Source of the DNA: Ryuthela nishihirai
Taxonomy: Eukaryota > Arthropoda > Arachnida > Araneae > Heptathelidae
Direction of reading: 5' to 3'
Assembly (NCBI GenBank): GCA_038380435.1
Contig: JAWZYU010000028.1
Coordinates: 41,289,095 to 41,353,094, forward strand
Length of the DNA stretch: 64,000 bases
Part shown: positions 10,139 through 21,193 of the stretch, piece by piece
How positions within the stretch are numbered: position 1 is the first letter of the stretch
How the letters are laid out: each line of letters begins with the position of its first letter
Notes under the pieces: model-generated
What the model was told of the DNA's origin: nothing
What the model saw: only the letters and a program-made list of their open reading frames with translations
Databases searched by the model: none
Translations under genes and position numbers: made by a program

Positions 10139-10930
10139 ACTTAAAGTTTTAGTGTGCCGCGAGTATTGAAGTCGAAAAAATGGTGTGCCGTGAGTATTGA
10201 AGGCGGGAAAAACTGGTGTGTCGCGAGTATTGAAAGCGAAAAACTGGTGTGTCGTGAGCATTGAAGGCGGGAAAAGTATGCTGCGAGTATTGAAGACGAA
10301 AAAAATAGCGTGCCGCGAGTATTGAAGGCGAAAAATAGTGTGCCGTGAGTATTGAAGGCGAAAAATAATGTGCCGTGAACATTGAAGGCGAAATAATAGT
10401 GTGCCACGAGTATTGAAGACGGAAAAAAAATAGTGTACCGCGAGTATTGAAGGCGGAAAAAAATAGTGTACCGCGAGTATTGGAGGCAAAAAATAGTGTG
10501 CTGCGAGTATTGAAGGCAAAAAATAGTGTGCTGCGAGTATTGAAGGCAAAAAATAGTGTGCTGCGAGTATTGAAGGCAAAAAATAGTGTACCGCGAGTAT
10601 TGGAGGCGGGGAAAAAATAGTGTGCCGTGAGTATTGAAGGCGAAAAATAGTGTGTTGTGAGCATTGAAGGTGAAAAATAATGTGTCGTGAGCATTGAAGG
10701 CGAAAAAATAGCGTGCCGCGAGTATTGAAGGCGGAAAAAAATAGTGTACCGCGAGTATTGGAGGCAAAAAATAGTGTGCTGCGAGTATTGAAGGCAAAAA
10801 ATAGTGTGCTGCGAGTATTGAAGGCAAAAAATAGTGTGCCGTGAGTATTGAAGGCAAAAAATAGTGTGCCGTGAGTATTGAAGGCAAAAAATAGTGTGCC
10901 GTGAGTATTGAAAGCGAAAAATAGTATGCC
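10139..10930. repeat. 30-bp minisatellite, GTGTGCCGCGAGTATTGAAG type
   Basis: About 26 units of roughly 30 bp, each with GTGTGCYGYGAGTATTGAAG followed by an A-rich stretch. Long open frames on the minus strand (such as 10141-11019) are translations of the repeat. The GTGYCGCG-containing unit resembles the subterminal GCGGCACAC repeats of the hAT-like element at 31971-33146, suggesting a related origin. Confidence 0.9.
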
Positions 10931-11137
10931 GTGAGCAAAAAATGTTTGAGCTTCATTCTTGTAGACCTTGTGAAATACGCTTCTAATTTTGACACAATTA
11001 TTATGTGAAAGTGTACCATAACTACTTGAATTCAGTTTTTTTCGGGAAGGGGAGTTAAATTTTGCAGACGTAATTTTAAAAAAGTGTTTATAGAACGAAC
11101 TGGTTGCTTTCGATATCGTCAGACCTAATCATGCTCT
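10931..11137. other. Short spacer
   Basis: AT-rich, no element or gene recognised. Confidence 0.5.
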
Positions 11138-11717
11138 GGGATAGGGGAGACTCAGTCGATAGCGTGTTAGGCTCGTAATCTGCAGTTGCTAGGTTCGAGT
11201 CCCAGCTGGGCCAGAGTTGACATTTATCTCCGCAAAACTCTCTGCCTTGTCCACGGTCATTAGGGAACACAGATGGGCTTGGAAAGGCCACAGATGGGCT
11301 TGGAAAGGCCACAGATAGGTTTGGAAAGGCCACAGATAGGCTTGGAAAGGCCACAGATGGGCTTGGAAAGACCACAGATAGGCTTGGAAAGGCCACAGAT
11401 AGGTTTGGAAAGGCCACAGATGGGCTTGGAAAGGCCACAGTAGGCTTGGAAAAGCCACAGATAGGCTGGGAAAGGCCGCTGTCCGTCGGATGGCCATTGG
11501 TTAAGTGGCCATCCGATGGACAGCAGCCATTGGTTGTGTGTGGGATAGCCATATCCTGTGCACGTTAAAGAACACGCTGGATGGACTTGATGATAGTCCA
11601 CCATATGTTTCATAACAGTTGTCCAGTGAATTCCCTCCCCCCAAGTTCTTCTGGGTCCTTGTTACCTAATCATTTAGCTCATTGTGTGCAAAGAAAGTGC
11701 CGCTCAGAGGTAAAACT
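11138..11717 (+). mobile_element. SINE-A, old, expanded by an internal minisatellite
   Basis: Head at 11138 with B box GGTTCGAGTCCC, body, and tail at GCTCAGAGGTAAAACT. It is about 200 bp longer than a normal copy because the segment around CGATGGGCTTGGAAAGGCC has expanded (11268-11480). The body beyond the array resumes at CTGTCCGTCGGATGG. Confidence 0.9.
11268..11480 (+). repeat. 21-bp minisatellite grown from SINE-A
   Basis: Around 10 units of CACAGATGGGCTTGGAAAGGC and close variants. One unit corresponds to the single-copy SINE-A segment CACCGATGGGCTTGGAAAGG. The period is a multiple of three, so all three minus-strand frames stay open and give FPSLSVA-type repeats; these are not genes. 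Confidence 0.95.
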
Positions 11718-11927
11718 AGCCGTGCTCTGAACCTTAGGGATCCTTGTGCATTGACCATTTCATGAGTGCAACCCTTTAGAGAGAATCAATGAGATTCATT
11801 TCCTAACACCGTTCTTGGCCACTTAAGAAAGCTATTGGCCTATAACAATGGGTCACCATCTCTCATGTCCTTGGTCTGAATATTGGGGCTCTTGTGACTT
11901 CTGTATTTAACGAAGCTCCAATCAGAA
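11718..11927. other. Spacer with SINE-A scraps
   Basis: Around 11722-11770 there is a diverged CTCTGAACCTTAGGGATCC ... GACCATTT segment like the SINE-A 3-prime part. The rest is unassigned. Confidence 0.5.
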
Positions 11928-12564
11928 GACCCTGCCCTCAGTGAGAAAAGGGTCACCGATAGGCTCGGAAAGGCCGTTGGGTTGGGTTGTTTTACCTCTG
12001 AACGGCACTTTTTTTGCACACCATGACTAATGGCCACTAAATGGCCAGGTCACTTGGACCCCGAAGGCTCAGAGAAGGTTGGAGGAGGGGACCCACTGGA
12101 ACAGCTGTTGGGAGACAGATGGTAGCCTCCCGTCAAGGCCATCCAGCGTGTTCTTTAATGTGCACAGGGTATGACTCTCCCGCACATGGGGCCACGGCTT
12201 AACGTTCCATCCGAAGGACGGCGGCCTTTCCAAGCCCATCGGTTTCCCCTACTGACCGTGGGCAGGGCGGGGAATTTTGCGGAGATAAATCTCAACGCTG
12301 ACCCACCTGGGACTCGAACCTGGGAACTACAGATTACGAGCCTGGCGCGCTACCGACTGAGCCACCCCCGCCCCAGGAAAGGCCGTTAAGCCGTGGCTCG
12401 TGTGCAGGAGTACCATACCCTGGGCACGTTAACGAAGACACTGGATGGCCTCCATCTGTCTCCTAACAGCTGGTAAGTGGGTCTCTTCCAGTCTTCTCTA
12501 AGCCCTTGGGGTTCTTGTGACCTGGCCATTTAGCTCATTGGGTGAAAAAAGTGCAATCCAACCT
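11928..12564 (+). mobile_element. SINE-A, old host copy split by a younger one
   Basis: Headless old copy at 11928-11978 and 12388-12564, ending in a degenerate GTGCAATCCAACC tail. A complete minus-strand SINE-A interrupts it inside the GGAAAGGCCGTT segment. Confidence 0.8.
11979..12375 (-). mobile_element. SINE-A, full length, nested
   Basis: TSD GGAAAGGCCGTT at 11967-11978 and 12376-12387, taken from the host SINE-A. Antisense to its host. Confidence 0.95.
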
Positions 12565-13100
12565 TATGGCCTGTCGATTTTAAGCAATTTGCAGAATAAA
12601 AAACTGCTCAAGTGTAAAAATTCGCCATTCTGATTAACTTCAGCTAAAAAATCAAACAGCTCTATATTAGACGTAAAACATCTTTAAAAAAGAAAACACT
12701 GAACTTTTAAGTATTTGTTTTATTTATTATAAAGCTAAGCCGGAGACTTTTAAGGTACTTATTTACTCGAAAAAACTTAAATCTCTCTCTTTCGTTGTGG
12801 AAAACAAAATCTTGGCATCTTTCTCCTCATTATCATCCGCAAAGATGCTTATCTTCAATATTCTTCTTCGCTATCGATCGTGAAAAGTCCATTGGATGGA
12901 GAGGATGCTGCTCAACTAGCATAAGATACCTGAAAGGCAAGACCGTACCCATGGGAACCATTAAGTGGAAACAAGGATGCCTTTCTTCCAGAGCTGTGGA
13001 GCTGGTTAGCAGAAAGGAATTAAGGGAGGGAAATTAGTCAGAAATTTCGTAGGAGGTGACGTCAAAGAAAATAAAATTGGAATTCTCAGATGGAAACACA
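12565..13100. other. AT-rich spacer
   Basis: No gene or repeat family recognised. An 80-codon open frame at 12795-13037 has no domain I know. Confidence 0.45.
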
Positions 13101-13685
13101 TACAGTCGCTCAAAAAAATATCCGAACACAATGGTTGATTACAGAATTCAGAAAAAATATCTGGCAACGATTTTTTTGTTTAGAAATTAGTGATCTGGCA
13201 ACCTTCGTGTCACGTGATTACAGAATTCAGGAAAAATATCTGGAGCGTGTACAGTTGCTGTACACGCTCCAGTTACCGTTCACAGCAAACTGGAGCGTGT
13301 GCAGTTACTGCACACGCTCCAGTTTGCTGTGAATGGTAACTGCACACGCTCAATATTTCCGTGAGTGAGTCCACACGATCTAGTATCAAAATAATATGAC
13401 CACCTACAGTCGCTCAAAAAAGTATCCGAACACTAAGTTGATTACAAAATTCAGAAAAAATATCTGGCAACGATTTTTTTAGAAATTAGTGATCGGGCAA
13501 CCTTCGTGTCACGTGATTACAGAATTCAGGAAAAATATCTGGAGCGTGTACAGTTGCTGTACACGCTCGTGTCACATGACAGGAAGGTTGCCAGATCACT
13601 AATTTGTAAAAAAAATCGTTGCCAGATATTTTTTCTGAATTCTGTAATCAACCATAGTGTTCGGATACTTTTTTGAGCGACTGTA
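13101..13685. mobile_element. Two adjacent Tc1-like palindromic units
   Basis: TACAGTCGCTCAAAAAAATA at 13101 starts unit 1 (13101-13404). TACAGTCGCTC at 13405 starts unit 2, which closes at 13685 with the complement, TTTTTTGAGCGACTGTA. The unit spacing is 304 bp. The interiors are largely self-complementary: GTTGCCAGATCACTAAT arms, a CACGTGA centre and GGAGCGTGTACAG arms. TA-bounded ends with CAGT resemble the Tc1/mariner superfamily. There is no transposase. Confidence 0.8.
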
Positions 13686-13909
13686 CCACCATAGGCGGGG
13701 AAATATTTTGCGAAGACTCTGGGAAAATAAAATGTTTTTTTTCTTGGCTAGAACAGACAGAGCCAAGAAATAACGAAATCTGAAGAAAACAGAACTTTTT
13801 ATTCTCATCGAGTCAACGATTCCAGAATTGAATTGAAAGAAACTCAACAAATGAATATTCCTACGTAGATAATTACTATGCAGACTCATTCAGTCACAAG
13901 TTAAATATA

Positions 13910-14311
13910 TACAGGGTGAATCTGAAAAAGTGGGCAAAACTTTACGGGGTAGTAGAACGCAGCTATACGAGCAATATTCGCCATAGAATGTATTGTCGGA
14001 ACGCAAACGGCGAGCCGCTAGGTGGCGTTGGAAATGGTATAAAAGGGTCGGTCCTCGCACCCAACGGCATTTCTACCGTGGATTGCCGAGAGGATGGCTG
14101 GTTAAACTAACCACGAAATGGCGGATATGCACTTTGTGTACGTTATTTTTATGCCGTTGGGTGCGAGGACCGACCTTTTTATACCATTTCTAACGCCACC
14201 TAGCGGCTCGCCGTTTGCGTTCCGACCATACATTTTATGACGAATATTGCTCGTATAGCTGTGTTCTACCACCCCGTAAAGTTTTGCCCACTTTTTCAGA
14301 TTCACCCTGTA
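13910..14311. mobile_element. Foldback TA-flanked MITE
   Basis: TA duplication at 13910-13911 and 14310-14311. Terminal inverted repeats start CAGGGTGAATCTGAAAAAGT and extend inwards about 160 bp on each side with only a few mismatches, leaving a short central loop. The ends and TA target fit the Tc1/mariner superfamily. There is no coding capacity; short frames on both strands mirror one another because of the palindrome. Confidence 0.9.
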
Positions 14312-14384
14312 TATATATTTTTTCCTTTTTTTTTTATAAGAAATCAAACATATCAATGTCTTTTAGATACGAAATTAAAAGCTT

Positions 14385-14753
14385 CTAGAACTTTCTTTTC
14401 AGTTTTTTGTTTTTAGGTTCCAAAATGGTTTTAAATGAAAACATGTTAACATTATAATTCTTTAAGTTGGAGAAGTATTTTTCTCTTTCTGTTTTATATT
14501 TTTTGCAATGAAATATTAAATGTTCAATAGTTTTATATTGATTACATATTGTGCAGTTAGGAGAGTTTACTTTTTTCAAGTGAAATAAAAATGGTTTTGT
14601 TATTGCAGCATTTACTTTTATTCTTAGTATAATAGTGTTCTCTTTTTTGCTCAATCCATAGTTTTTAAAGGTTGTAATTTTATTTGAAATGTTATGTCTA
14701 TGAGTATCTATAGCAGTTAAATCATACCAGTTTTGTGTTTCTTCTAGTAATTT
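14385..14753 (-). pseudogene. LINE ORF2 C-terminal fragment
   Basis: The frame is open on the minus strand from 14753 to 14385. It contains LEETQNWYDL near its start and, later, HLKKVNSPNCTICNQY followed by EHLIFHCKKY. The pattern C-x2-C, then EH, then a further C is the conserved cysteine-histidine motif after the RNase H-like end of ORF2 in Jockey/I-type non-LTR retrotransposons. Only the last 120 or so residues remain; no reverse transcriptase motif precedes them, as the frame meets a stop at 14754-14756. This is a 5-prime-truncated dead copy. Its exact clade is not resolved. Confidence 0.7.
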
Positions 14754-15083
14754 TTATTTTATTATTATGTTTATAAATATTAAAACGATTCCAGAGCTCA
14801 ATGTTCCAAATCGCCGCGGAACGTTGGAATTGAAAAACTTGGATTTTTTTTTTGTCGATGTAACAATTTTTTCGCTTCTTTTCTCAGTGAGGTGTTTCTA
14901 AAGAGATTTTTTATATGAATACAAAAGAGCTTCGCTCTACTAATATGAATAAAGATATTTTATGTTTATTCTAACTTAAAGAAAATTGCAATATGTTACA
15001 GGATTATTTTTTAAAAACATTTTCATCTCAGAAAACTGTTTTACGGACGATTCCCAAATAAGAATTCAAAATTCCGATCTAAC
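14754..15083. other. AT-rich spacer
   Basis: Nothing recognised between the LINE fragment and the satellite array. Confidence 0.5.
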
Positions 15084-15596
15084 TGTGGTAATCTCAATTT
15101 AATTATAGTAAGTCTCAATTTAATTATAGTAAATCTTAATTTAATAATAGCAAATCTGAATTTCATAATTGAAAATCTGAATTTCATCATATTAAATCTC
15201 AATTTAATCATAATAAATAACAATTTAATCAAAGTGAATCTGAATTTCATCACATTAAATCACAATTTCATCATATTAAATTTCAATTTCATGATATTAA
15301 ATCTCAATTTAATCATAATAAATCTCAATTTCATCAAAATAAATCTCAATTTTATCATACTAAATCTCAATTTCGTCATAGTAAATCTGACTTTGGTCAT
15401 AATAAATCTCAATTTCATCAAGTAAATCTCAATTTCATCGTAGTAAATCCCAATTTAATCACATTAAATCCCAATTTCATCATAGTAAATCTCAATTTTT
15501 ATCATACTAAATCTGACCTTCATCATATTAAATCTTAATTTTATCATATTAAATCTCAACTTAATCATAATAAATCTGAATTTCATCATTATTAAA
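15084..15596. repeat. 21-22-bp AT-rich satellite array
   Basis: About 24 units of an AAATCTCAATTTCATCATAGT type with substitutions. Because the period is near a multiple of three, open frames appear on both strands (15041-15253 minus, 15234-15425 plus) with NLNFI-like repeats. They are not genes. Confidence 0.9.
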
Positions 15597-15954
15597 TTAT
15601 TTTAGATTGTTGTTAAGTTTTAAACCGTTCACAACTTTTCAAACTCTGAACAAATATTGGTGAAAATCGAGGTTGCGATAGATTTGACTGAGAACTTTAA
15701 TGTCAGTTTCGGTGCAAACGATATTCTGATTTATTGTTCGGTTCTTTCTTCTTGTGGTCTAAGAGACTCAAGATCAATCAACTGAATCGATCTGATGCAC
15801 CGACTGATCCTAATTCCGTTCGACAAAGCCCTTGCTACCACCAGGAGGGTAATCAAAGACAGATCACACTGTCATTAGGAAAAGACTCGTCCGCTGACTG
15901 AGATCGCAGTTTGCCCGAAGCGCAAGCATTTCAAAGAGAAATGAGATAGATTCA
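15597..15954. other. Spacer
   Basis: No gene recognised. Its last 12 bases are the left TSD of the next SINE-A. Confidence 0.5.
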
Positions 15955-16338
15955 GTTGGGTTGTTTTACCTCTGAGCGGCACTTTTTTGCACACCATGGG
16001 CTAAATGGCCAGGTCACATGGACCCCGAAGGCTCAGAGAAGGTTGGGGGAGGGGACCCACTGGAACAGCTGTTGGGAGACAGATGGTAGCCTCCCGTCAA
16101 GGCCATCCAGCGTGTTCTTTAACGTGCACAGGGTATGGCTCTCCCGCACACGGGGCCACGGCTTAACGTCCATCCGACGGACGGCGGCCTTTCCAAGTCC
16201 ATCGGTGTCCCCTACTGACCGTGTGCAGGGCGGGGAATTTTTGCGGAGATAAATCTCAACGCTGACCCAGCTGGGACTCGAACCTGGGAACTACAGATTA
16301 CGAGCCTGGTGCGCTACCGACTGAGCCACCCCCGCCCC
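15955..16338 (-). mobile_element. SINE-A, full length
   Basis: Perfect 12-bp TSD GAGATAGATTCA at 15943-15954 and 16339-16350. This copy gives an unambiguous definition of both ends of the family. Confidence 0.97.
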
Positions 16339-16488
16339 GAGATAGATTCAACATCAGCGATTACTTTTCAGATATAAGTATTGATGTCACACTAGATTCA
16401 CGGGAGCACTGATAGTTTTTTTGGCCAACACGAAATCTTGAAAACGAATGTTTCTTCATAATTATACATTTATGAATATGTAGCAATG

Positions 16489-16874
16489 GGATTGGATTGT
16501 TGTACCTCTGAGCGGCACTTTTTTGCACACCATTTGCTAAATGGCCAGGTCACATGGACCCCGAAGGCTCAGAGAAGGTTGGGGCAGGAGACCCACTGGA
16601 ACAGCTGTTGGGAGGCAGATGGTAGCCTCCCGTCAAGGCCATCCAGAGTATTCTTTAACGTACACAGGGTATGGCTTTCCCGCACACGGAGCCACGGCTT
16701 AACGTCCCATCCGACGGACGGCGGTCTTTCCAAGCCCATCGGTGTCCCCTACTGACTGTGGGTAGGGCGGGGAATTTTGCGGAAATAAATCTCAACGCTG
16801 ACCCAGCTGGGATTCGAACCTGAGAACTGCAGATTACGAGCCTGTCGCGTTACCGACTGAGCCACCCCCGCCCC
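16489..16874 (-). mobile_element. SINE-A, full length
   Basis: Perfect 12-bp TSD TATGTAGCAATG at 16477-16488 and 16875-16886. The tail is altered to GGATTGGATTG. Confidence 0.97.
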
Positions 16875-16886
16875 TATGTAGCAATG

Positions 16887-17489
16887 AAGAAGTCCACGAA
16901 CGTCTTCTGTACTCAGTCAGTTACCCTTTTCCATCAATAGAATCTGTATTCCTTTAATTTCCATTGAGCTGAATGTTTCAATGCGCTGGATAAGCACTCT
17001 ATGAAGTCCTAACAGGAGTAGAGGGCGCCTTTCAAGCAAATGGAGGCATTCGGGCAATGCATAAAGTGCTTTAAGGCGTCCTAAGGGATGGTCTCTATCT
17101 CTGGTCGTTAATATTGTAAGCGAATCATAAAGCGAAATGGACTGAAGCTTACGACGAAGATCGCTTCTGAACATTCTGTCAGGGATGCTGGTGTGAAATA
17201 GGATTAAAGGATGGTAATGCGCATCGATGAATTGATGAAGTCAATGCACTCAGTGGCCACTTCATTAGGCACGTAATTAGGTTATGGCAATAAAGAATCA
17301 GCTTCAGAGCGCTGTAGCTTCTTAAATCAGATTTTAATGAGATATGCGACTGAAGATGAATGAAAGTCTGCGTCAAAACTATCTAAATCGGGATTTTTAT
17401 CCTATTGTGTGAGTTTTGGAAGTTTGAATATTTAACAGCTGCAATTCCATTGAAAAGGCTTAACAGGAAAGTAAATTCAAGCAGGTTAA
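16887..17489. other. Spacer, no recognised feature
   Basis: The minus-strand frames at 16917-17174 and 17179-17376 have no recognisable domain. Confidence 0.45.
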
Positions 17490-17595
17490 AAGTAATAATC
17501 ATGATGAAAAAATAATAATCATGTAATAATCATGATGAAAGTAATAATCATGATGAAAAATAATAATCATGAATGAAAGTAATAATCATTACATT
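17490..17595. repeat. Short tandem repeat, AATAATCATGATGAAA type
   Basis: Four to five imperfect direct copies of AGTAATAATCATGATGAAA and variants, about 19-26 bp apart. Confidence 0.85.
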
Positions 17596-17705
17596 CGTAG
17601 CATCTTACCAACATATACAACATACCATCTTACTGAGAAAATGTTATTTTTTATAGCTTGTATATATTTGAAATTTTTTTCTCCCATTCAAATTTTTTTT
17701 AAACA

Positions 17706-17808
17706 TTTGGGTTGTATTACGTCTGAGTGGAACTTATTTGTACATAATGGTCTAAATGTCCAGGTCACAAGGACCCCGATTGCTCAGAGAAGGTTGGGGG
17801 AGGAGACT
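17706..17808 (-). mobile_element. SINE-A tail fragment, old
   Basis: Diverged tail and 3-prime body (TTGGGTTGTATTACGTCTGAG ...), ending abruptly at GGAGGAGAC where a duplicated block begins. Confidence 0.8.
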
Positions 17809-17931
17809 TTGACCTCATTCATCATCCATTATAACATAAGGCTATATCGGAAAATTCTTCCCAAGATACTTGGGCAGGGGTGGCTCAGTTGGCAGCGCTC
17901 CAGACACGGAATCTGCAGTTCCACATTCGAG
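17809..17931. repeat. Segment duplicated at 27581-27704
   Basis: About 123 bp, nearly identical to 27581-27704. It comprises about 70 bp of non-SINE sequence (TCATTCATCATCCATTATAA ...) plus a plus-strand SINE-A head ending at CCACATTCGAG. Both edges here abut SINE-A sequence, so the block appears to have moved here rather than being the original. Confidence 0.9.
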
Positions 17932-18308
17932 TTGGGTTGTTTTACCTATGAGCGGCACGTTTTTGCACACCATGGGCTAAATGGCCAGGTCACAAGGACC
18001 CCTAGGGCTCAGAGAAGGTTAGGGGAGGAGACCCACTGGAAATGCAGTTGGGAGACATATGATAGCCTTCCGTCAAGGCCATCCAGCGTGTTCTTTAACG
18101 TGCACAGGGTATGGCTCTCCCGCATAAAGAGCCACAGTTTAACGTCCCATCCGACGGACGGCGGCTTTTCCAAACCCATCAGTGTCCCTTACTGACCATG
18201 GGCAGAGCACGGAAGTTTACGGATATAAATCTCAACTTTAGCCCTGTTGAGACTCGAATCTGAGAACTACAGATTACGAGCCTGGCGCACTACCGATTGA
18301 TCCACCCT
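17932..18308 (-). mobile_element. SINE-A, near full length, old
   Basis: Begins at TTGGGTTGTTTTACC immediately after the CCACATTCGAG of the duplicated head and ends in a diverged head (GATTGATCCACCC). Confidence 0.85.
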
Positions 18309-18885
18309 CATTGGGAGAGCGGATCTATTAGACAGATATTAGGATACAAATGATAACCTCCCCTCATGATAGGGCGGGGGTGGCTCAGTCGGTAGCGTGC
18401 TAGGCTCGTAATCTGTAGTTCCCAAGTTCGAGTCCCAGCTGGGTCAGCGTTGAGATTTATCTCCGCAAAATTCCCCGCCCTGCCCACGGTCAGTAGGGGA
18501 CACCGATGGGCTTGGAAAGGCCGCCGTCCGTCGGATGGGACGTTAAGCCGTGGCCCGTGTGCGGGAAAGCCACACCCTGTACACGTTAAAGAATACTCTG
18601 GATGGCCTTGACGGGAGTCTACCATGTGTATCCCAACAGCTGTTCCAGTGGGCCCCTCCCCCAACCTTCTCTGAGCCTTCGGGGTCCTTGAGATCTGGCC
18701 ATTTAGCCCATGGTGTGCAAAAAAGTGCAGCTCAGAGGTAAAACAATCCAACCCAACCCGTCATGACAGCTCTCCTGTAGACTGTACACGGCTTAACATT
18801 CATCTGACGGACGGCGGCCTTTACGAGCCCATCGGTGACCCTTTTCTGACTGAGGTCAGAGCGAGGTTTAGCAGAGAAAATGAAC
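18309..18885 (-). mobile_element. SINE-A, old host copy split by a younger one
   Basis: Old fragments at 18309-18370 and 18761-18885 match consecutive parts of the SINE-A body. A full plus-strand copy separates them. Confidence 0.7.
18371..18760 (+). mobile_element. SINE-A, full length, nested
   Basis: Head AGGGCGGGGGTGGCTCAG through tail CCAACCCAACCCG. A short TSD TCATGA is visible at 18364-18369 and 18761-18766. Confidence 0.9.
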
Positions 18886-19133
18886 GCATTGTGGTCTAAA
18901 ATCAGGAGAGTTTCCAGAGGTTTCCGTAAATTTTCATCCTCTTATGTCTCTGCCTAACAAATCTCTATGATTTATGGTTGATCATGGCACATATTAAATG
19001 TTCCTGAAGAGTGCCTTTCTCAGGAATTTTATTTTTAAGAACATCTAAGTTCTGCAGTTATGGACGAACACTAGATCCCTTTTGCACCATTCCTTTTGGC
19101 GTTTTGTTCTTTATAAAGATCCAGGCTTTCAAG
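18886..19133. other. Spacer
   Basis: No gene or element recognised. Confidence 0.5.
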
Positions 19134-19460
19134 CAGGGCCGGACTTTGACCTTCTGAGGCCCTAAGCTCTGGCAAATTTAAGAGGAACTAAGCCATATAA
19201 ATTTAAGAGGCCCCAAAAATTCGAAAGTCGAAATACATTTATATTATGGTTGAAGGGAACATTAAGAAATAAACAGGAAATTGATGCTGTGAAAGCATTA
19301 TTCTAGCAATGGGAAATTAAGATGAAGAATGTTTGCACAATAGATTAAATATAAAAAAAAAATTCGTTACATTAAAACTTGAAATACATTTATTTGAGGC
19401 CTTTTACATTGCGAGGCCTTAAGGTGTAGTTTAGTTAGCTTAAGCGTAAGTCCAGCCCTG
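19134..19460. mobile_element. Short hAT-like element
   Basis: Ends CAGGGCCGGACTT (left) and AAGTCCAGCCCTG (right) form a 13-bp inverted repeat with one mismatch. GAGGCC motifs occur near both ends. The flanking 8-mers (CTTTCAAG and CTGAAGTC) do not match, so the TSD is not supported. No coding sequence. Confidence 0.6.
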
Positions 19461-20075
19461 CTGAAGTCCTCTATTCCTCTTTATAAGTGATCATATCAGA
19501 GAAACTGTGACTCTACTAAGAGCAGTCTTTGAACAGCCAGCGCCATCTACTGCAGACGAGAAACATTAAATCAAAGTTCTATGTCAAAGGTGGGCAAACT
19601 GCGGCTCCCGAGACAATATTAGGTTTCATTGCCAATTTTCCTAAAATTTTATATTAACCCTTTGAGTTTCGGGAGAGGAAACGGTGGCTTCCCCGAGAGG
19701 TATAAAATTCAGAGATATATATTATTTACCTGAGAGTTATGAAATTCAGAAGTATACCTTTGAAATCGCCGTTTTCAATAGATTACAAAGAGAACGAATA
19801 CATAACCAAAAATTGTTTTAAACAAGTAGGGATAATGCAACTGGAGTAGGGATAATACAACAAAAATTACTTAAGATTGTTTTTAGTTAAAGTTATAAAA
19901 CCCTTGTTTAAAATGACTGAGCAACAGAAGAATATAAAACGGAAAAAACCTTAACTGGCATAGTGGTTAGGCAGCTAGCGACTGTTCTTGCAAGCTTCTA
20001 GGATTCTTCTCTGTCCTATATGTCACATATAAAAAAAATACAAACAAGAAAAGAGAATGTTTAACCAACGATGGA

Positions 20076-20513
20076 TTGGGTTGTTTTACCTCTGAGCGGC
20101 ACTTTTTTGCACACCATGGGCTAAATGACCAGGTCACAAGGACCCCGAAGGCTCAGAGAAGGTTGGGGGAGGGGACCCACTGGAACAGCTGTTGGGAGAC
20201 AGATGGTAGCCTCCCGTCAAGGCCATCCAGCGTGTTCTTTAACGTTGGGTTGTTTTACCTCTGAGCGGCACTTTTTTGCACACCATGGGCTAAATGACCA
20301 GGTCACAAGGACCCCGAAGGCTCAGAGAAGGTTGGGGGAGGGGACCCACTGGAACAGCTGTTGCGAGACAGATGGTAGCCTCCCGTCAAGGCCATCCTGC
20401 GTGTTCTTTAACGTGCACAGGGTATGGCTCTCCCGCACACGGGGCCACGGCTTAACGTCCCATCCGAAGGACGGCGGTCTTTCCAAGCCCATCGGTGTAC
20501 CCTACTGACCGTG
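20076..20513 (-). mobile_element. SINE-A with duplicated 3-prime module, headless
   Basis: Module 1 (20076-20244) ends at TTCTTTAACG and is followed directly by a second tail, TTGGGTTGTTTTACC, at 20245. The second module runs into the body and stops at GACCGTGG, without the tRNA-like head. It lies inside the hAT transposon. No TSD is recognised. Confidence 0.9.
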
Positions 20514-20606
20514 GCCCCCTAAGTTAAGGGTGAAAAGGCTCTGTGCCTTATCTGTTCATACAGCCATCAGTCACTTAAAAACCAGCAATGTGAAACGTCA
20601 GGAGGA

Positions 20607-20645
20607 AATTGAGATGCAATTATTTTGATAATTTGCATCTCAATT
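20607..20645. repeat. Inverted repeat within the hAT element
   Basis: 13-bp perfect arms, AATTGAGATGCAA at 20607-20619 and its complement at 20633-20645, with a 13-base loop. Could fold as a hairpin; function unknown. Confidence 0.75.
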
Positions 20646-20827
20646 AGTAAGCAAACACTTTAAGTTCAACAATGTCATAAATTACATTTTAGAAATTGTG
20701 AATATCATTCGGACAAGTGCAAAAACACACCGTGAATTTAGAAATTTATTGAGGAGCTGGAGCTTGAAGAAAAGCCAAGTGGCGTTTCATTCTACTCTAT
20801 TGTAAGACGGCTATCAACTACCAATCT

Positions 20828-21193
20828 GGCGGCGGGGATGGCTCAGTCAGTAGCGCGCCAGGCTCGTAATCTGTAGTTCCCAGGTTCGAGTCCCAGCTGG
20901 GTCAGCGTTGAGATTTATCTCCGCAAAATTCCCCGCCCTGCCCACGGTCAGTAGGGGACACCGATGGGCTTGGAAAGGCCGCCGTCCGTCGTATGGGACG
21001 TTAAGCCTTGGCCACGTGTGCGGATGAGCCATACCCTGTGCACGTTAAAGAACACGCTGGATGGCCTTGACGGGAGGCTACCATCTGTCTCCCAACAGCT
21101 GTTCCAGTGGGTCCCCTCCCCCAACCTTCTCTGAGCCTTCGGGGTCCATGTGGCCTATCCAGTTAGCCCATGGTGTGCAAAATAGTGCCGCTC
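20828..21193 (+). mobile_element. SINE-A, inserted in hAT transposase sequence
   Basis: Perfect 13-bp TSD CAACTACCAATCT at 20815-20827 and 21194-21206. Transposase-like reading resumes on the far side, so the SINE arrived after the transposon. The tail is short (GTAACC). Confidence 0.95.

Noticed and set aside
10040..11019. Minus-strand frames of up to 292 residues
   Set aside because: They are translations of a 30-bp tandem repeat; the period keeps all frames open. No start context, domain or non-repetitive sequence.
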